This document shows, piece after piece, positions 24,188-37,400 of a DNA stretch of 64,000 bases. Each line of letters begins with the position of its first letter. The stretch's first letter is position 1. A program made the translations under genes and the position numbers. This stretch comes from Excoecaria cochinchinensis (Eukaryota; Streptophyta; Magnoliopsida; Malpighiales; Euphorbiaceae): positions 4,464,001-4,528,000 of the forward strand of contig CANTUQ010000007.1 of assembly GCA_947683425.1 (NCBI GenBank), read 5' to 3'. Below the pieces are notes generated by a model. The model searched no databases. It saw nothing but the letters and a program-made list of their open reading frames with translations, and was not told where the DNA came from.

Positions 24188-27100
24188 ATGGAGGCAAAAA
24201 TTAGCAGAATGATCTACCTAAATGGCTCAAACTACCACATCTGGAGTAAAAAGATGAAAGATCTTCTAATTGTAACGAAGATGCATTTGCCGGTGTTTGC
24301 CACAGCTAAACCCGAAGGTAAAAACGATGAGGAGTGAAAGTTTGACCACGAGCAGGTGTGCAGTTTTATCCGACAATTTGTCGAAGACAATGTGTTCAAT
24401 CACATTTGTAATGAGACAGATGCCAGAACACTGTGGAGTAAGCTGGAGACGTTGTATTCTTCAAAGATGGGAAATAATAAATTATTTTACTTGACCAAGT
24501 TGGTGCAAGTAAAATATAGAGAAGGAACTTCCTTGCCAGATCACTTGAACGAGATGGAATGGATCCAGGATCAGCTAAACAGAATGGGAGTAAAGCGGGA
24601 TGATGAAGTGTTTGCTTTATTGATATTAGCCTCTCTGCCACAGTTTTGGGAGACTTTAAAGATCTCCATCACAAATACTGCGTCCAATGGTGTAGTCAAT
24701 ATGGAGATTGTAAAAAGTAGTATCCTGAATGAAGAAATGAGAAGGAGATCATAGGCCTCATCTTCTTCATCACAATCAGATGTTCTAGTTGCAGAATCTA
24801 GAGGAAGGAGACAGTCTAGGAAATAAAACCCTAGAGGCAAGAGCAGAGAAAAGTCAAACAAATATGCCAATGTTGAATGCCATCACTGTAAAAAGAAGGG
24901 CCACATTAAAAAGTTCTGTAGAAAGTTCAAAAAAGAATAAGAGAACCGAAGCAGAGCTGTGAAGAGAGACGACAACAGTGATGACGAGCAGACTAATATC
25001 GTAGATGAATTCAATATCATTTATGATGAAGATATTGTCAATCTTGTATCTCAGGAATCCAGTTGGGTACTTGATAGTGGTACTACCATTCATGCTACAT
25101 TCCGTAGAGAATTCTTCTCATCATACACACCTGGAGATTTTGGTGTTGTTAAGATGGGAAATGAAGGCCTGTCAAAGATTATTGCCAGAGGAGATGTTTG
25201 CTTGGAAACAGAGAATGGTACTAGATTAATTCTGAAGGATGTCAGGCATATTCCAGATATGCGCCTGAATTTTATCTCTGTACGCAAACTTGGAAATGAG
25301 GGATATTGCAGTTCCTTCATTTATGACAAATGAAAGCTTACAAAAGGCTCATTAGTAGTGGCTAGAGGTGAAAATCATACAACTCTGTATGTAATGGAAG
25401 CAAAGCTCTCCACCGACACAGTAGCTGCCATGGAGAAAGATAGTACAATTGAACGGTGGCATCGAAGACTTAGCCACATGGGAGAAAAAGTAATGAAAAG
25501 TCTCGCCAAGAAAAAAGTATTGCCCGATATGGATGAAATACACTTAGACAAATGTGTTGATTGTTTAGTTGGAAAGCAAAATAGAGTTGCTTTTAAAAGT
25601 TCCCCTCCTTCCAGAATGAAGAATATGTTAGATCTCGTTCACTCTGATTTGTGTGGACCAATGCCAAAGTCACTTGGTGGTGCTCAGTATTTTGTGACTT
25701 TTATTGATGATCATTCGAGGAAGACATGGATATATCTTTTGAAGACAAAAGATCAGGTGCTAGATGTTTTCAAAGAATTTCATGCCTCAGTTGAGAGACA
25801 GACTGGAAAGAAGTTAAAATGCATCCGGACAGACAATGGTGGAGAATACACTGGGCCATTTGATATTTATTGCAAAGAGCATGGTATTCGGCATCAGATG
25901 ACACTTCCAAAGACACCGCAGTTGAATGGCTTAGCTGAGAGGATGAATAGAACTTTGATGGAGAGAGTCCGATGTCTACTCTCACATGCAAAGTTACCTA
26001 AGAGATTTTGGGGTGAAGCTATTCTCACAGTTGCACACGTGTTGAATCGTTCACCTTGTACTCCTCTCAAGATGGATGTTCCAGAAAGAGTATGGTCAGG
26101 AAAAGATGTTTCCTATGATCATCTGCGGGTGTTTGGCTGTAAAACATTTGTTCATATCACTAAGGATGATAGGTCCAAACTTGATGCCAAGACAAGACAG
26201 TATATTTTTATTGGCTATGGTCAAGATCAATTTGGCTATAGATTTTATGATCCTATTGAGAAGAAACTTGTCAGGAGTCGTGATGCTGTATTTGTTGAAG
26301 ATGAGACCATTGAAGATATTGACAAAATCAAGAAGAATGTTCCTGATTCCAATGGCGACTTATCGGATTTAAAATTAATTCCTCCAACACCGGTGCCAAG
26401 AGAAGTTGGAGATGAAGACCAGGTTTATCCACCTGACGATGATAATACTCCTATAGAAGTTGGTTCTGAAGATGATGATGATGAAGATCAAGATGATGTT
26501 CCAGCACCAACACCTATGGCTTCTTCACCTCCACAAAGGAGAAGTGAAAGAACAAAATGGCCATCTTCCAGATATCCTCATGACCAGTATGTGACTGTTA
26601 CTGAAGGGGGAGAACCTGAGAGTTATCAGGAAGCCATAGATGATGAATCCAAGCAGAAATGGATTGAGGCCATGCAAGATGAGATGAAGTCCTTGCATGA
26701 GAACAAAACTTTTGAACTGGTAAAGTTACCCAAAGGCAGAAGGGCCTTGAAAAATAGATGGGTGTTCAGGATTAAGCATGAAGAACACAATTCCAGTCCA
26801 CATTACAAAGCCAGACTGGTTGTCAAGGGATTCAGTCAAAGAAAAGGAGTTAACTTTGATGAGATTTTCTCACCAGTTGTGAAAATGATATCTATTCGAA
26901 CTGTGCTGGGGTTAGCAGCAAGTTTTGGCCTGGAGGTTGAACAAATGGATGTCAAAACGGCCTTCCTGCATGGTGATTTGGAAGAAGAGATATACATGGA
27001 GCAACCAGAAGGGTTCAAAGAAAGAGGAAAAGAGAATTATGTTTGCAAGTTAAAGAAAAACCTCTACGGCTTAAAACAGGCACCGAGGCAATGATATAAG

Positions 27101-28180
27101 AAGTTTGAGTCTGTTATGGGGGAGCAAGGCTACAAAAAAACTACTTCAGATCATTGTGTTTTTGTGCAAAAATTCTCTGATGATGATTTCATCATTCTTT
27201 TGCTCTATGTGGATGATATGTTGATCGTTGGCCAGAATGTTTTCAGAATTAACAATTTGAAGAAGCAGTTGAGTAAGTTTTTTGCTATGAAAGACTTGGG
27301 GCCAGCAAAACAGATTCTTGGCATGAATATTATCAGAGACAGAGGCGCCAAAAAATTGTGGTTATCACAGGAGAGGTACATTGAGAAAGTACTTCAAAGA
27401 TTTAATATGAACAAAGCTAAAGCAGCTAGTTGTCCTCTTGCTACTCACTTTAAACTGAGTTCTGAACAAAGCCATTTTACAGACAAAGAGAAGGAAGAGA
27501 TGGATAAAATTTCATATGCTTCAGCAGTTGGAAGTTTAATGTATGCTATGGTGTGCACACGACTAGATATCGCTCATGCAGTTGGAGTTGTGAGTAGATT
27601 CCTTTCAAATCCTGGAAAGGAACACTGGGCTGCAGTAAAATGGATTTTCAGGTATCTTCGAGGAACTTCCAAAATATGTCTATATTTTGAAAATGACAAA
27701 CCTGTGTTAGCTGGATACACAGATGCAGATATGGCTGGCGATATGGATTCCAGAAAATTCACTTCTGGTTACCTGATTACCTTTGCAGGGGGAGCTATGT
27801 CATGGCAATCAAAGTTACAGAAATGTGTTGCACTTTCTACGACTGAAGCGGAGTTTATAGCAGCAACGGAAGCTTGTAAAGAGTTGCTATGGATGAAGAA
27901 ATTCTTGAAAGAACTTGGTTTGCAGCAAGGCAAATATCAGCTATTCTGTGATAGTCAGAGTGATATTCATATTGGTAAGAATGTCTCATTTCATTCGAGA
28001 TCAAAACATATTAATGTGAGATATCATTGGATAAAAGATGTGATGGAGAAAAAGCTACTACAGATTGAGAAGATCCATACGGAAGAAAATGGATCAGACA
28101 TGTTAACGAAAATTCTACCAAGACAGAATTTTGAGTATTGTCGGCTAGCTGCAGGACTAGCGGAGCCCCCCACCATGTAG
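24188..28180 (+). pseudogene. Copia 1 gag-pol, one frame with six in-frame stops
   Basis: A single frame of about 1331 codons runs from the ATG at 24188 to the stop at 28178-28180 with no frameshift. It is broken by stops at 24335, 24752, 24824, 24938, 25331 and 27092. Domains in order: gag; CCHC zinc knuckle (CHHCKKKGH..., from 24878); protease (LDSGTT, near 25070); integrase with zinc finger and D-D-E (HSDLCGP, RTDNGG, NGLAERMNRT, about 25450-25960); reverse transcriptase (VKTAFLHGD; LLYVDD near 27200); RNase H (DADMAGD near 27725). The element cannot make a full polyprotein and is dead or dependent on others. The open stretch 25358-27094 is a piece of this frame, not a separate gene. Confidence 0.93.
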
Positions 28181-28195
28181 TCGGAAGGGGAGAAT

Positions 28196-28738
28196 TATTG
28201 GATGTGGGGTTCCTCCATAATGGTGGGGCCCACTCCATTTGAAAAGAAAGAAAAAAAAAGTGAATGGAAAAGTCAAAGCAAAATCACAATTGTGATTTTG
28301 CTTCTTTGAAATGCAGGTGGCTGTCCGCGTATTTGTATGCGGCTACCCACATTTCAAACGCGTTGTAAACGCGTAAAGACCCCCTATAAATAGGGCTTTC
28401 CACATCAGTTTATTCATTCCATTCCTTAGAAAAATGATTGAGAGAGTTTTGTAAATAGAGAGAGAGAAGTTGTTTAGAAAAATAATTGGGATATTTTTCT
28501 AAAAGGGGAGTGACAAAATAGTGAGTTTGGGAAATACTTATGTGCCACTATTTTGGCTTTATCTCAAAATTATTGTGCTGCTTTTCTCTCTTGTAGCCAT
28601 TAATTTTATTAGTGGAAGAAATATTTTCGGAGTTTGTCCCGTGGACGTAACCCAAACGTTTTGGGTGAACCACGTTAAATTGCTGGTATCTATATTTTGC
28701 TCTGCTAATTTGTTTTTATTTATCCGCTGTGCCCAACA
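28196..28738 (+). repeat. 3' LTR of Copia 1
   Basis: It matches the 5' LTR along its length but begins TATTGG rather than TGTTGG, a mutated terminal dinucleotide. It ends CCCAACA before the target duplication. Confidence 0.93.
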
Positions 28739-28743
28739 CTTTT

Positions 28744-30348
28744 TTCTTTTATGTAATTGATATCTTAAATTTGGATCCAAAATTTTCTTATTTGAAGAGG
28801 TTGCCATGCACAACCAAATTTTAACGATTGTTGGGTATGATTTAATGGACACGTAGAAAAAAAAAATACAAAAACAGTTTTTTTCTTTCATTTGTAATTA
28901 ATAGACTAGGTTTTTTAGCATATTTATTTATTTTGGGTGATTTCAGGTGGCTTTCTCTACACCAGATATCACTTCGAAGTTTGTGGACCGGAAAACAGTA
29001 TTATAGGTGATTATTTTTGTTGTCCAATTTCATAAAAAAGAAAGGAAATTTTTTCATTAATTTGAATCGACTCAAAATTGTCCTCCATCCACTGTGTTGG
29101 TAATTGTTTGTTTGTATCATGTTTTGATGAGATTAGTGATGCTTTTAAATTTTTTGTTTATGTTTTTCTTTTGACTTTATCCATAGGTCGGGAACAAAAG
29201 GGACAATAAGCATAATTTTATGGTGGACAACTTGTAGCTAGGAATTAGAGAAAATAGAAAATGAATACGTAAGTCTTGATCATTTCACAGTATTCTATAT
29301 GGGAGATGAGTCGATGTCTACAAATAGACATACATATAATGGTGAGAACTATATATGGTTAATGACTATATAAAATTTGAGTACAAAAGTTCATCATTTT
29401 CATTGCCATCTATGTATATTTTAGCTCTCAAAGCTATATTAGCTACCTCAAACTGAAATTTCACCTTCAAGTTATGCAAAAGAACAATCATGATATAAAG
29501 CTACCCACATCATCACCACTTCTTTCGGATAATGACAAAGTGCATAGGCATTAACAGTGCACACCAATACGCATAAAAATAAAAGAAATTATTTTTTAAT
29601 TAGACGGTACACACGATTAGCGCAAGATACTGTATTAATATTTTATCTTTCTCCTTCTCACTTATGAAAAATAATTAGAATTTCTCAATATTCCATCTAA
29701 AAAGCAGGAACATGTGTATCCTAATCATACTATAAAAACTTTATAAATCATTCAATGCACCTCAGATGTAATGTTTCATATTCTATTTCCAACCTCAGGC
29801 TTTATTATATTGCTAATTGCTACTAGACCTTGCGCTCTTGTGGCTTCTGCTCTTTGGGCCTTTCCTCTTCTTCAGTTTTTCCGGGCTTGTGCCCATAGGC
29901 CATTTTGAGATCTTAGGGCTCTAATACCATCACCAATCCCACTGAGCACTCTTTTAGCCCAATGCCCATGGGTTTTCTATCTCTCTTACAGTCATGATTT
30001 CGTCCAGATTTTCAATTGCTGCCCCTAAATATTCCAACAGAAATTGCAGAAAAATCAGGATGAAATCGTGACTGTAAGGGAGATAGAAAAGGTAGTATTA
30101 GAAGCTCCTACAATCCTAATCTATCATTGAAAAAGTCCATTGTTGAACTTGCCCATCAACTCCACATTTCAGTTGCCTTGATGTTGAAGAAACACACCTA
30201 ATTGGCTTTATTCCTACAAATCAAATCGCCCACATGCCAAACTAAACAGAGTTTTAAATATTCTAATGAACTTGAATCAATTCTGAATACTCCACTCTTT
30301 CTTCTTACTATTGTTATTATTCAGAACCAACATAATTAAACACACAAA
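28744..30348. other. Spacer upstream of the second PME gene
   Basis: No gene is visible. The part 29765-29900 resembles 16561-16700. Around 29910-29925 the phrase GGGCTCTAATACCAT looks like the reverse complement of a Copia primer site, so a decayed LTR on the minus strand is possible. A foldback at 29973-30090 is listed separately. Confidence 0.4.
29973..30090. repeat. 118-nt imperfect hairpin (foldback or candidate small-RNA precursor)
   Basis: Arms 29973-30005 and 30058-30090 pair over 33 bp with about three mismatches, and the inner part (GATTTT...AATTGC) pairs further imperfectly. Length and pairing would suit a plant MIRNA precursor, but I recognise no known miRNA. A TE-derived inverted repeat is equally possible because LTR-like remnants lie alongside. 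Confidence 0.4.
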
Positions 30349-33300
30349 ATGAATGAAATCATTCCTTCATTATCAAATTCCAAGAATAAGAAAAGGCTCT
30401 TCCTGGGTCTATTTGCAACAATCCTACTGCTACTCACAGCCATAGTCTCCATTGCTGCTGGTGTGAAGAAATCATCACCAAATGCTACCAACAAAGATCA
30501 CCAATTAACTCACACAATACTTAAATCCTCATGCAGTAGTACATTGCACCCTGACCTCTGTTTCTCATCAATTTCATCTCTCCCACGGGCTAAAACTATC
30601 AAGACTACCAAAGATGTAATCGCTCTTTCACTGAATGTCACCATATCTTCAGTTCAAAAAACTTATTCGAAAATCGAGAAAATTGCTTCTTCTGGTAAGG
30701 GAAGCTTCAGTGTGCGTGAAAAAGCTGCTATAGGAGATTGTCTAGAGCTGCTAAGCGAAACTCTAGATGAGATTAACGAGGTTGTGGAGGATCTCCATCA
30801 CTATCCTTCTTCCAATAAATCCATAGCTCAACACGCTCAAGACCTCAACATTCTTCTCAGTGCTGCCATGACCAATCAAGACACTTGCCTTGACGGTTTC
30901 TCTCATGACCAACATGATCACAAGGTTCACTTTCTTCTCCTCAAAATTCAAATCCTTTATTTTCTTAGAATCTTAATTATTTTGTTGATTTTTCTTGTAA
31001 TTAGGTTCGTGATTTGTTTATTGGCGAGGAGACAAATGTTCTGCGCCATTGTAGCAATAATTTGGCTATGATCAAGAACATGACCGATACGGATATGGCG
31101 AGATCGACAATCTCATCATCGGAAAGGAAGCTTGAAGAGGAAAATGGAATAAAATGGCCGGAGTGGTTGTCCGCAGCTGACCGGAGACTGTTGGAGGCAA
31201 CAACCATTTTTCCTAATGTGGTGGTCGCAGCTGACGGGAGTGGAGACTTCCTGACGGTGTCGGAGGCAGTGGCGGCGGCGCCGAACAGGAGTATAAGTAG
31301 ATACACTATAAGAATAAAACCGGGAGTTTACAGAGAGAACGTGGAAGTGCCGCCAAGTAAGACTAAGATTATGTTCGCCGGAGATGATAGTATGACCACC
31401 ATCATCACTGCTAATCGAAATGTGATCGATGGCAGCACTGCATATAAGTCTGCAACCGTTGGTAAGTCTCTTTTTTTCCTGAAGTATATCCAATATAATT
31501 CATGAATGAATCGTAATTTCCAATTACATGAACCAAAATTAGCAAATCAATGAATTTCTTTTCTTTTTTTATTTTTTTTTATGTCAACTAATGCATTACT
31601 TACCATCCAAAATTGACTAACCATTGTGAAATTCATTTAATTTTAATTTATTCTTATCCCATTTCCAAATTCATTTACCAACACTCATAGATACTCATCT
31701 CGTAATTAACCATTTAACTTACATAAATATTTATATATATATATATATATTTTAATAAAATTGCAACTTATAAAACAATTTAAAAAATAAAAATCATAGT
31801 TTAATAAAATTTTAAATTAATATCTAAGCAAAAATCTATATAAACAATTTATTCACTAAATACATAAATATTATAGTAATAGAATGTGGTACGATAGCAA
31901 AAGATTACATTTTGATTATATAAGATAAGAATTCAATATTTCACCCACTCTTATTCATAACTAAATATATAAAAGGTTTGAATAGTATCTAAAATATTAA
32001 ATCTGTATTGGATCCAAATTTATAATGAGACCTATTTTTAATATTTAAACCTTTGTAAATTTATTTATAATTACTCGTAACTTTAATAAACGGGAAAAAT
32101 ATTCAAAAAAATTCATTTCGCTGCCATCTCTAATTTCACCCTATAATTCAACGCATATATTTAAGGAAAATGCATTATATACCTCCTAACCAAATTATGC
32201 AATTAGGATTCTTAACAATTCTATTTAAGTTCGTACAGATATCACATTAAAACCATATATATAGAAGGAACAATTTGCTTTAAAAAGAAAAAAGAAAAAA
32301 AGAATAATTGAATAACTTTTCAGTTTTTGCATAAATTATGAGGAAGTTGAGAATTAAGAATCAGTTTCACAAAATTTATAAAAATAACTTTTTCAATTTA
32401 AAAATATTGTATTCCAAAAATCAGTATTTCAAAAAATAAATAACTGTTTGGTAAATAAAATTTAAAATTACTTATAAAAACAAAAATAATTGTCATCTGT
32501 TTGATAAATGATGCGATTAAAAACAACTTTTTAAAATAAAAAGACAAAAAATGACATAAATAAATTTTAATATATTATATTCAAAATCTCGCTAAAAAAT
32601 AATAATAATTCCTACTTTTTAAAACTTTTTTATTTTACTAGACTATTAAAATCATATATTTTCATATATAATTAAATAAAAATAAATGTAACATAAAAAA
32701 AATTAAATATATATTTATATATATATTGTATTCATAATTTATCACACATTATTTTGGGTGATAAAAAAACAGATATTTTAGTTATAATTGCATTATGAAA
32801 TAAAATAAAAGATATTTTTGTCTAAAATAAATACTAAACCTGCTACTGTTAAAAATTAAAAAGATATTCTAGATTTTTCTAATAGAACGTTTTTCACTTT
32901 TTCACAAAATTAATTTTTTTAAAATCAGCATTTATCCAATGAGCAGTTTTTTATCCTTTAAAAAACAATGACAAACACAACTTAAATAGTGGAAGAAACT
33001 CGCAATTTAGAAATTGAATTTTATTTTTATCTGATTTAAGCCATTTAATTTAGCTTCCACGATTTTTGCTATAAAAAGTTGGACCAAAATTTGGTTGTTT
33101 TTTTTTTTTTTTTTTGGCACAACCTATGGTAGCAAGTACTTATAATTAGTGCCAAGGCATGGTTGAACTATAAAGTCATCCCCAGAACAGCAAAACCTTC
33201 ACAAATTGGGGATAGCAATAGGTGGGAGCCTCTGGTTTTGGGGAATGGTAATTGCAGTAATGGTGGAATTGTAGTATGCTAGAGAAAGTTTCTATTCATC

Positions 33301-34067
33301 ATAAAATTTAAAAAAAAAATGAAATTACTTGAAACATTCATACATAAGCACTAATTCAGTGCCTAATTCATGCAGCTGTTGTTGGGAGAGGGTTCTTGGC
33401 AAGAGACATAACCTTTGAAAATACAGCTGGACCATCAAAACATCAAGCAGTTGCACTACGAGTGGGATCAGACCTATCAGCATTCTACAGATGCAACATT
33501 ATAGCATTTCAGGACACTCTTTACGTACATAAGCTACGCCAGTTTTACGTTGGCTGCTTTATTATTGGTTCTGTGGATTTCATATTTGGAAATGCAGCAG
33601 CAATATTACAATACTGTGACATCCTTGCCCGCCGCCCCGATCCAGGCCAAAAGAACATGGTCACAGCACAAGGCCGTACCCTCCCAATTCAGAATACAGG
33701 TATAGTTATTCAAAAATGCAAGATAGGTGCAACCAAGGATTTACAAGACGCAATAGCTAGCTTTCCTACTTATTTAGGCCGACCTTGGAAGCAATATTCA
33801 AGAACTGTGATTATGCAGACCGATATAAGTAATATTATCCATCCAGCCGGGTGGTTCGAGTGGAATGGAAGTTTTGCACTTGATACATTGGTCTACAGAG
33901 AATATCAGAATACTGGATTGGGTGCAAATACGACAAATAGAGTTGCATGGAAAGGATTTCGGGTGATCACAGAAAGGATTGAGGCAATACAATATACTGT
34001 TGAATTTTTCATTTTAGGAATTTTTTGGTTACCTTTCACTGGTTTTCCTTTCTCTATTGGTTTATAA
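30349..34067 (+). CDS. Pectin methylesterase with PMEI pro-domain (second copy)
   Basis: This is the paralogue of the PME at 19508, with the same exon phases. Coding exons are 30349-30924, 31005-31461 and 33376-34067, giving 574 aa with no break. It has a hydrophobic anchor near residues 15-40, a PMEI domain with four cysteines, RKLE and RRLL in the linker, and a catalytic domain keeping Gln368, Gln390-Asp391, Asp412, Arg480 and Trp482. It ends FPFSIGL. The second intron (1914 bp) is longer than in the first copy (1172 bp). The final 20 residues differ noticeably from the first copy. It should be secreted and act on pectin in the wall; expression cannot be judged. The LKR-only gene follows tail to tail about 400 bp downstream. 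Confidence 0.94.
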
Positions 34068-34469
34068 TCTCATGGCTGGAAAATGTTCTAAGCAAACTTG
34101 TGCTTGGCTTTATGATTAATCTATTCTCTATCTTTTGAAATCATGTGTACTAAATAAGAATAGCTTAAGAAGACATCTAACCCTTTAATTTTTACTTGTT
34201 CTGCTTCACATTTGATGAAATTGGATATCCAATATACACAAAGAATTACAGGGAAGACAGATCATATAAAGCATACTCTTTATTTTGATATTTATAACCT
34301 TCTTCCTTACAAAAATAACAAGTTTGGATTGACTTACTTATCCTATTTCCTAAACGCTCTTTTAACTTCGTGTTATTACCATGCATACACATACTAAGTA
34401 TGCTTAATGTTACTTTTATCATAAGAATATTATAAATATATAATTTAAGCTCGAACAACTTCACTTTGT
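34068..34469. other. Convergent spacer between the second PME and the LKR-only gene
   Basis: About 400 bp presumably contains both 3' UTRs. It is homologous to the region after the first PME, evidence for block duplication. No coding exon is seen. Confidence 0.5.
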
Positions 34470-37400
34470 TCATTTAATTATTCGCATTTGCTCAATGTAT
34501 TCATACAAGGCAGTAAGGGCTCCTCCATGGGCTATGCAAGCTCTCCTTATGTGTGCAGGTAATTTTGAAATGTCTGTTGTTGAAGCTAAATCCCCGATAA
34601 ATTGAGATAATAAGGCTCCAAAATGTTCAGAGGCCTTACAATTGAATGGCATGTTAAATGTCAGAACTAATACATACAATATATATATTATTACACGGAA
34701 AATGATTGGAAGGTAAAATTGCACCTCTTTTGGAAACTCTGTTGGAAGATTATCGACAACTGAGCATATGATTCCACTGTCCTCCATGTCTTGATGGTAT
34801 GAATTATTTAGGGGATCATATCTGAACACATCACAAAGAAGAAATTGCATAATATCAAATAAAATAAAATAAAAAGAGACAATTCATTAGCCAATGATAA
34901 TATCTATGTTAGAAGGTGGAAGAGAGAATTTAGAGAGAATTTAGAGAGAGTGAATTAGAGAGAAGGATATAACACTCAAATATTTGGCTTGCATAAAACA
35001 CTTAGTACAAGGAGTATTTATAGGGAGTTTTAGGATCACACTAGAATTAAAAATTATTAAATACCTAACACCCTTCCACCTAACTTAAATATCTAACCAC
35101 TTTTTATCTAACTTATTGAATACCTAATCACTTTCAGCTAATCACTTTCACCTAACCACTTTCCACCTAACTTATTAAATATCACATTATAATTCTAAAA
35201 TTCAAATTAAACATATTTTTAACACTCTCCCTTAATTTGAATTTTTCTTCTTCATCCCGAGTCTTGATCTTAATCTTTGAAAGTCTTCGAACTTGAGTGC
35301 TTTTGTGAAGATGTCCGCAACTTGATCATGTGTCTTCACGTACTTGAGCTCTACTTCTTTTCTTGCAATGCACTCCCTAATGAAATGATATCTTGTGTCT
35401 ATATGCTTGCTTCGATCATGATACACCGGATTCTTAGCAAGTGCTTGAGCAGACTTATTGTCGATGTAAATCTTCGTTGCTTCTTCTTGAAACAAGTGAA
35501 GTTCCTTTAATAGTCGCCTTAGCCAAATCGCATGACAAGTACAAGAGGTTGCCGCTACATACTCGGATTCACATGTAGAAAGCGTAACAAGTGGTTGTTT
35601 CTTTGAACTCCATGAAATTGCACAATTTCCCATTGAAAATGTAAATCCGGTTGTACTCTTTCTATCATCAACATCTCCAGCAAAGTCGCTATCACAATAT
35701 CCGATAAGCTTGAAGTCATTGGAGGAAGTATAAAATAATCCATACTCCAACGTACCTTTCAAATACCGAAGTATTCTTTTTGCTACCTTCATATGAGTTA
35801 TTGTCGGAACTTCCATAAAGCGGCTCACTACTCCAACAGCATAAAGAATATCGGGTCTTGTGCATGTCAAGTACCTCAAGCTTCCCACAAGACTTTTGAA
35901 TAAAGTGGGATCTTCCTTTTCGCCTTCTTCAAACTTTGAAAGTTTCATTCCACACTCCATAGGCGTGTTCACGGGGTTGCAATCGTGCATCTTGAACTTC
36001 TTCAATACTTCTTTTGCATATCTTTCTTGAGAAATAAAAATTCCTTCCTCCATTTGCTTCACTTCTAGGCCCAAATAGTATGACATGAGCCCTATGTCAG
36101 TCATCTCGAACTCACAAGACATCTCCTTCTTGAATTCTTCAAATAATCTTGGATTGTTGCCGGTGAAGATGAGATCGTCCACATAAAGGCAAACTAGCAA
36201 TATGTCTTCATTATGACAAGCTTTCACATAGAGAGCATATTCATTAAGGCAACGATCGAAACCATGCTCTTGAAAGTACTTGTCAATGCGACTATTCCAT
36301 GCCCTTGGCGCTTGCTTTAATCCATACAATGCCTTCTTCAACTTCAAGACTTGGTCCTCATGTTCTTTGACCACATATCCAAGTGGTTGCTCAATGTACA
36401 CTTCTTCTTCAAGATCACCATTTAGGAATGCCGACTTCACATCTAGTTGATAGATTCTCCATTTCATTTGAGCCGCCAATGAGATAAGTAATCGAATAGT
36501 CTCCATGCGAGCAACTGGGGCAAACACCTCTTCGTAGTCAATGCCATGCCTTTGCTTGTAACCTTTTGCAACAAGCCTTGCTTTGTGTCTTTTCACTTCT
36601 CCTTTTGCATTCTTCTTCACCTTGTAAACCCATTTGACTCCAATAGCTTTATGACCTTTAGGAAGATTTGTTAATTCCCAAGTATCATTCTTCTCAATCG
36701 ACTTGATTTCCTCATCCATAGCGTGTTTCCATCTTCTCTCTTTCGTTGCTTCTTCAAAGCTTAATGGCTCGCCGTCGGCTAAGAGGCAATGCAAACCGAG
36801 AGTTGTTTCTTCGGTTTCATTATAAAGATCATCAAGACTTCTCATTCTTCTTGGCCCTTCATTTGAACTTTCACCTTGATCATTGGGAGTGGGTGTAGGA
36901 GGTGGAGTTGCATCTTGTGTTGGTACCATGGCTTCCTCTTCTTCCTCGACAAAGTATGGAATGAAGTTGTAGTTGCTTTCTTCATTTCTTTCCCAATTCC
37001 ATGCTCCATCTTCATCGAACTCTACGTCGCGGCTCACCACAACCTTGCCATTGTTTGGGTTGTACAACTTGTAGCCCTTTGAGTTTGCATTATAGCCAAT
37101 AAAAACGTGTTTGACACTTCTATCATCAAGCTTGCTTCTCTCTTGTTGCGGGATGTGCTTGTAAGCAATGCACCCAAACACTTTCAAGTGATTCACGCTA
37201 AGCTTATGTCCACTCCATGCTTCTAGTGGCGTACGATCCTTGATGCTTGATGTTGGTGAGCGATTAGATATGTACACTGCACAAGAGACAGCTTCAGCCC
37301 AAAACTCCTTAGGCATATTCTTAGCCTTCAACATGCTTCGTGCCATGTTAAGAATTGTTCTATTCTTCCTTTCCGCAACGCCATTTTGTTGTGGTGATCT

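Larger units (their letters stand above)
23422..28738 (+). mobile_element. Copia LTR retrotransposon 1 (complete structure, decayed coding region)
   Basis: The element is bounded by LTRs at 23422-23965 and 28196-28738 and by a 5-bp target duplication CTTTT at 23417-23421 and 28739-28743. A tRNA-Met-type primer site (TGGTATCAGAGCC) begins at 23968. A purine-rich tract (GTCGGAAGGGGAG) precedes the 3' LTR. Domain order protease-integrase-RT-RNase H makes it Copia; the RT resembles the Tnt1/Tork lineage. The LTRs differ at roughly 30 positions by eye, so the insertion is moderately old. It lies between the two PME genes. Confidence 0.95.

Noticed and set aside
34470..34634. That the LKR-only gene is merely a truncated pseudogene of LKR/SDH
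   Set aside because: All ten exons keep frame, splice sites and a natural stop, and a relic shows the short form was already duplicated. Function is still unproven.
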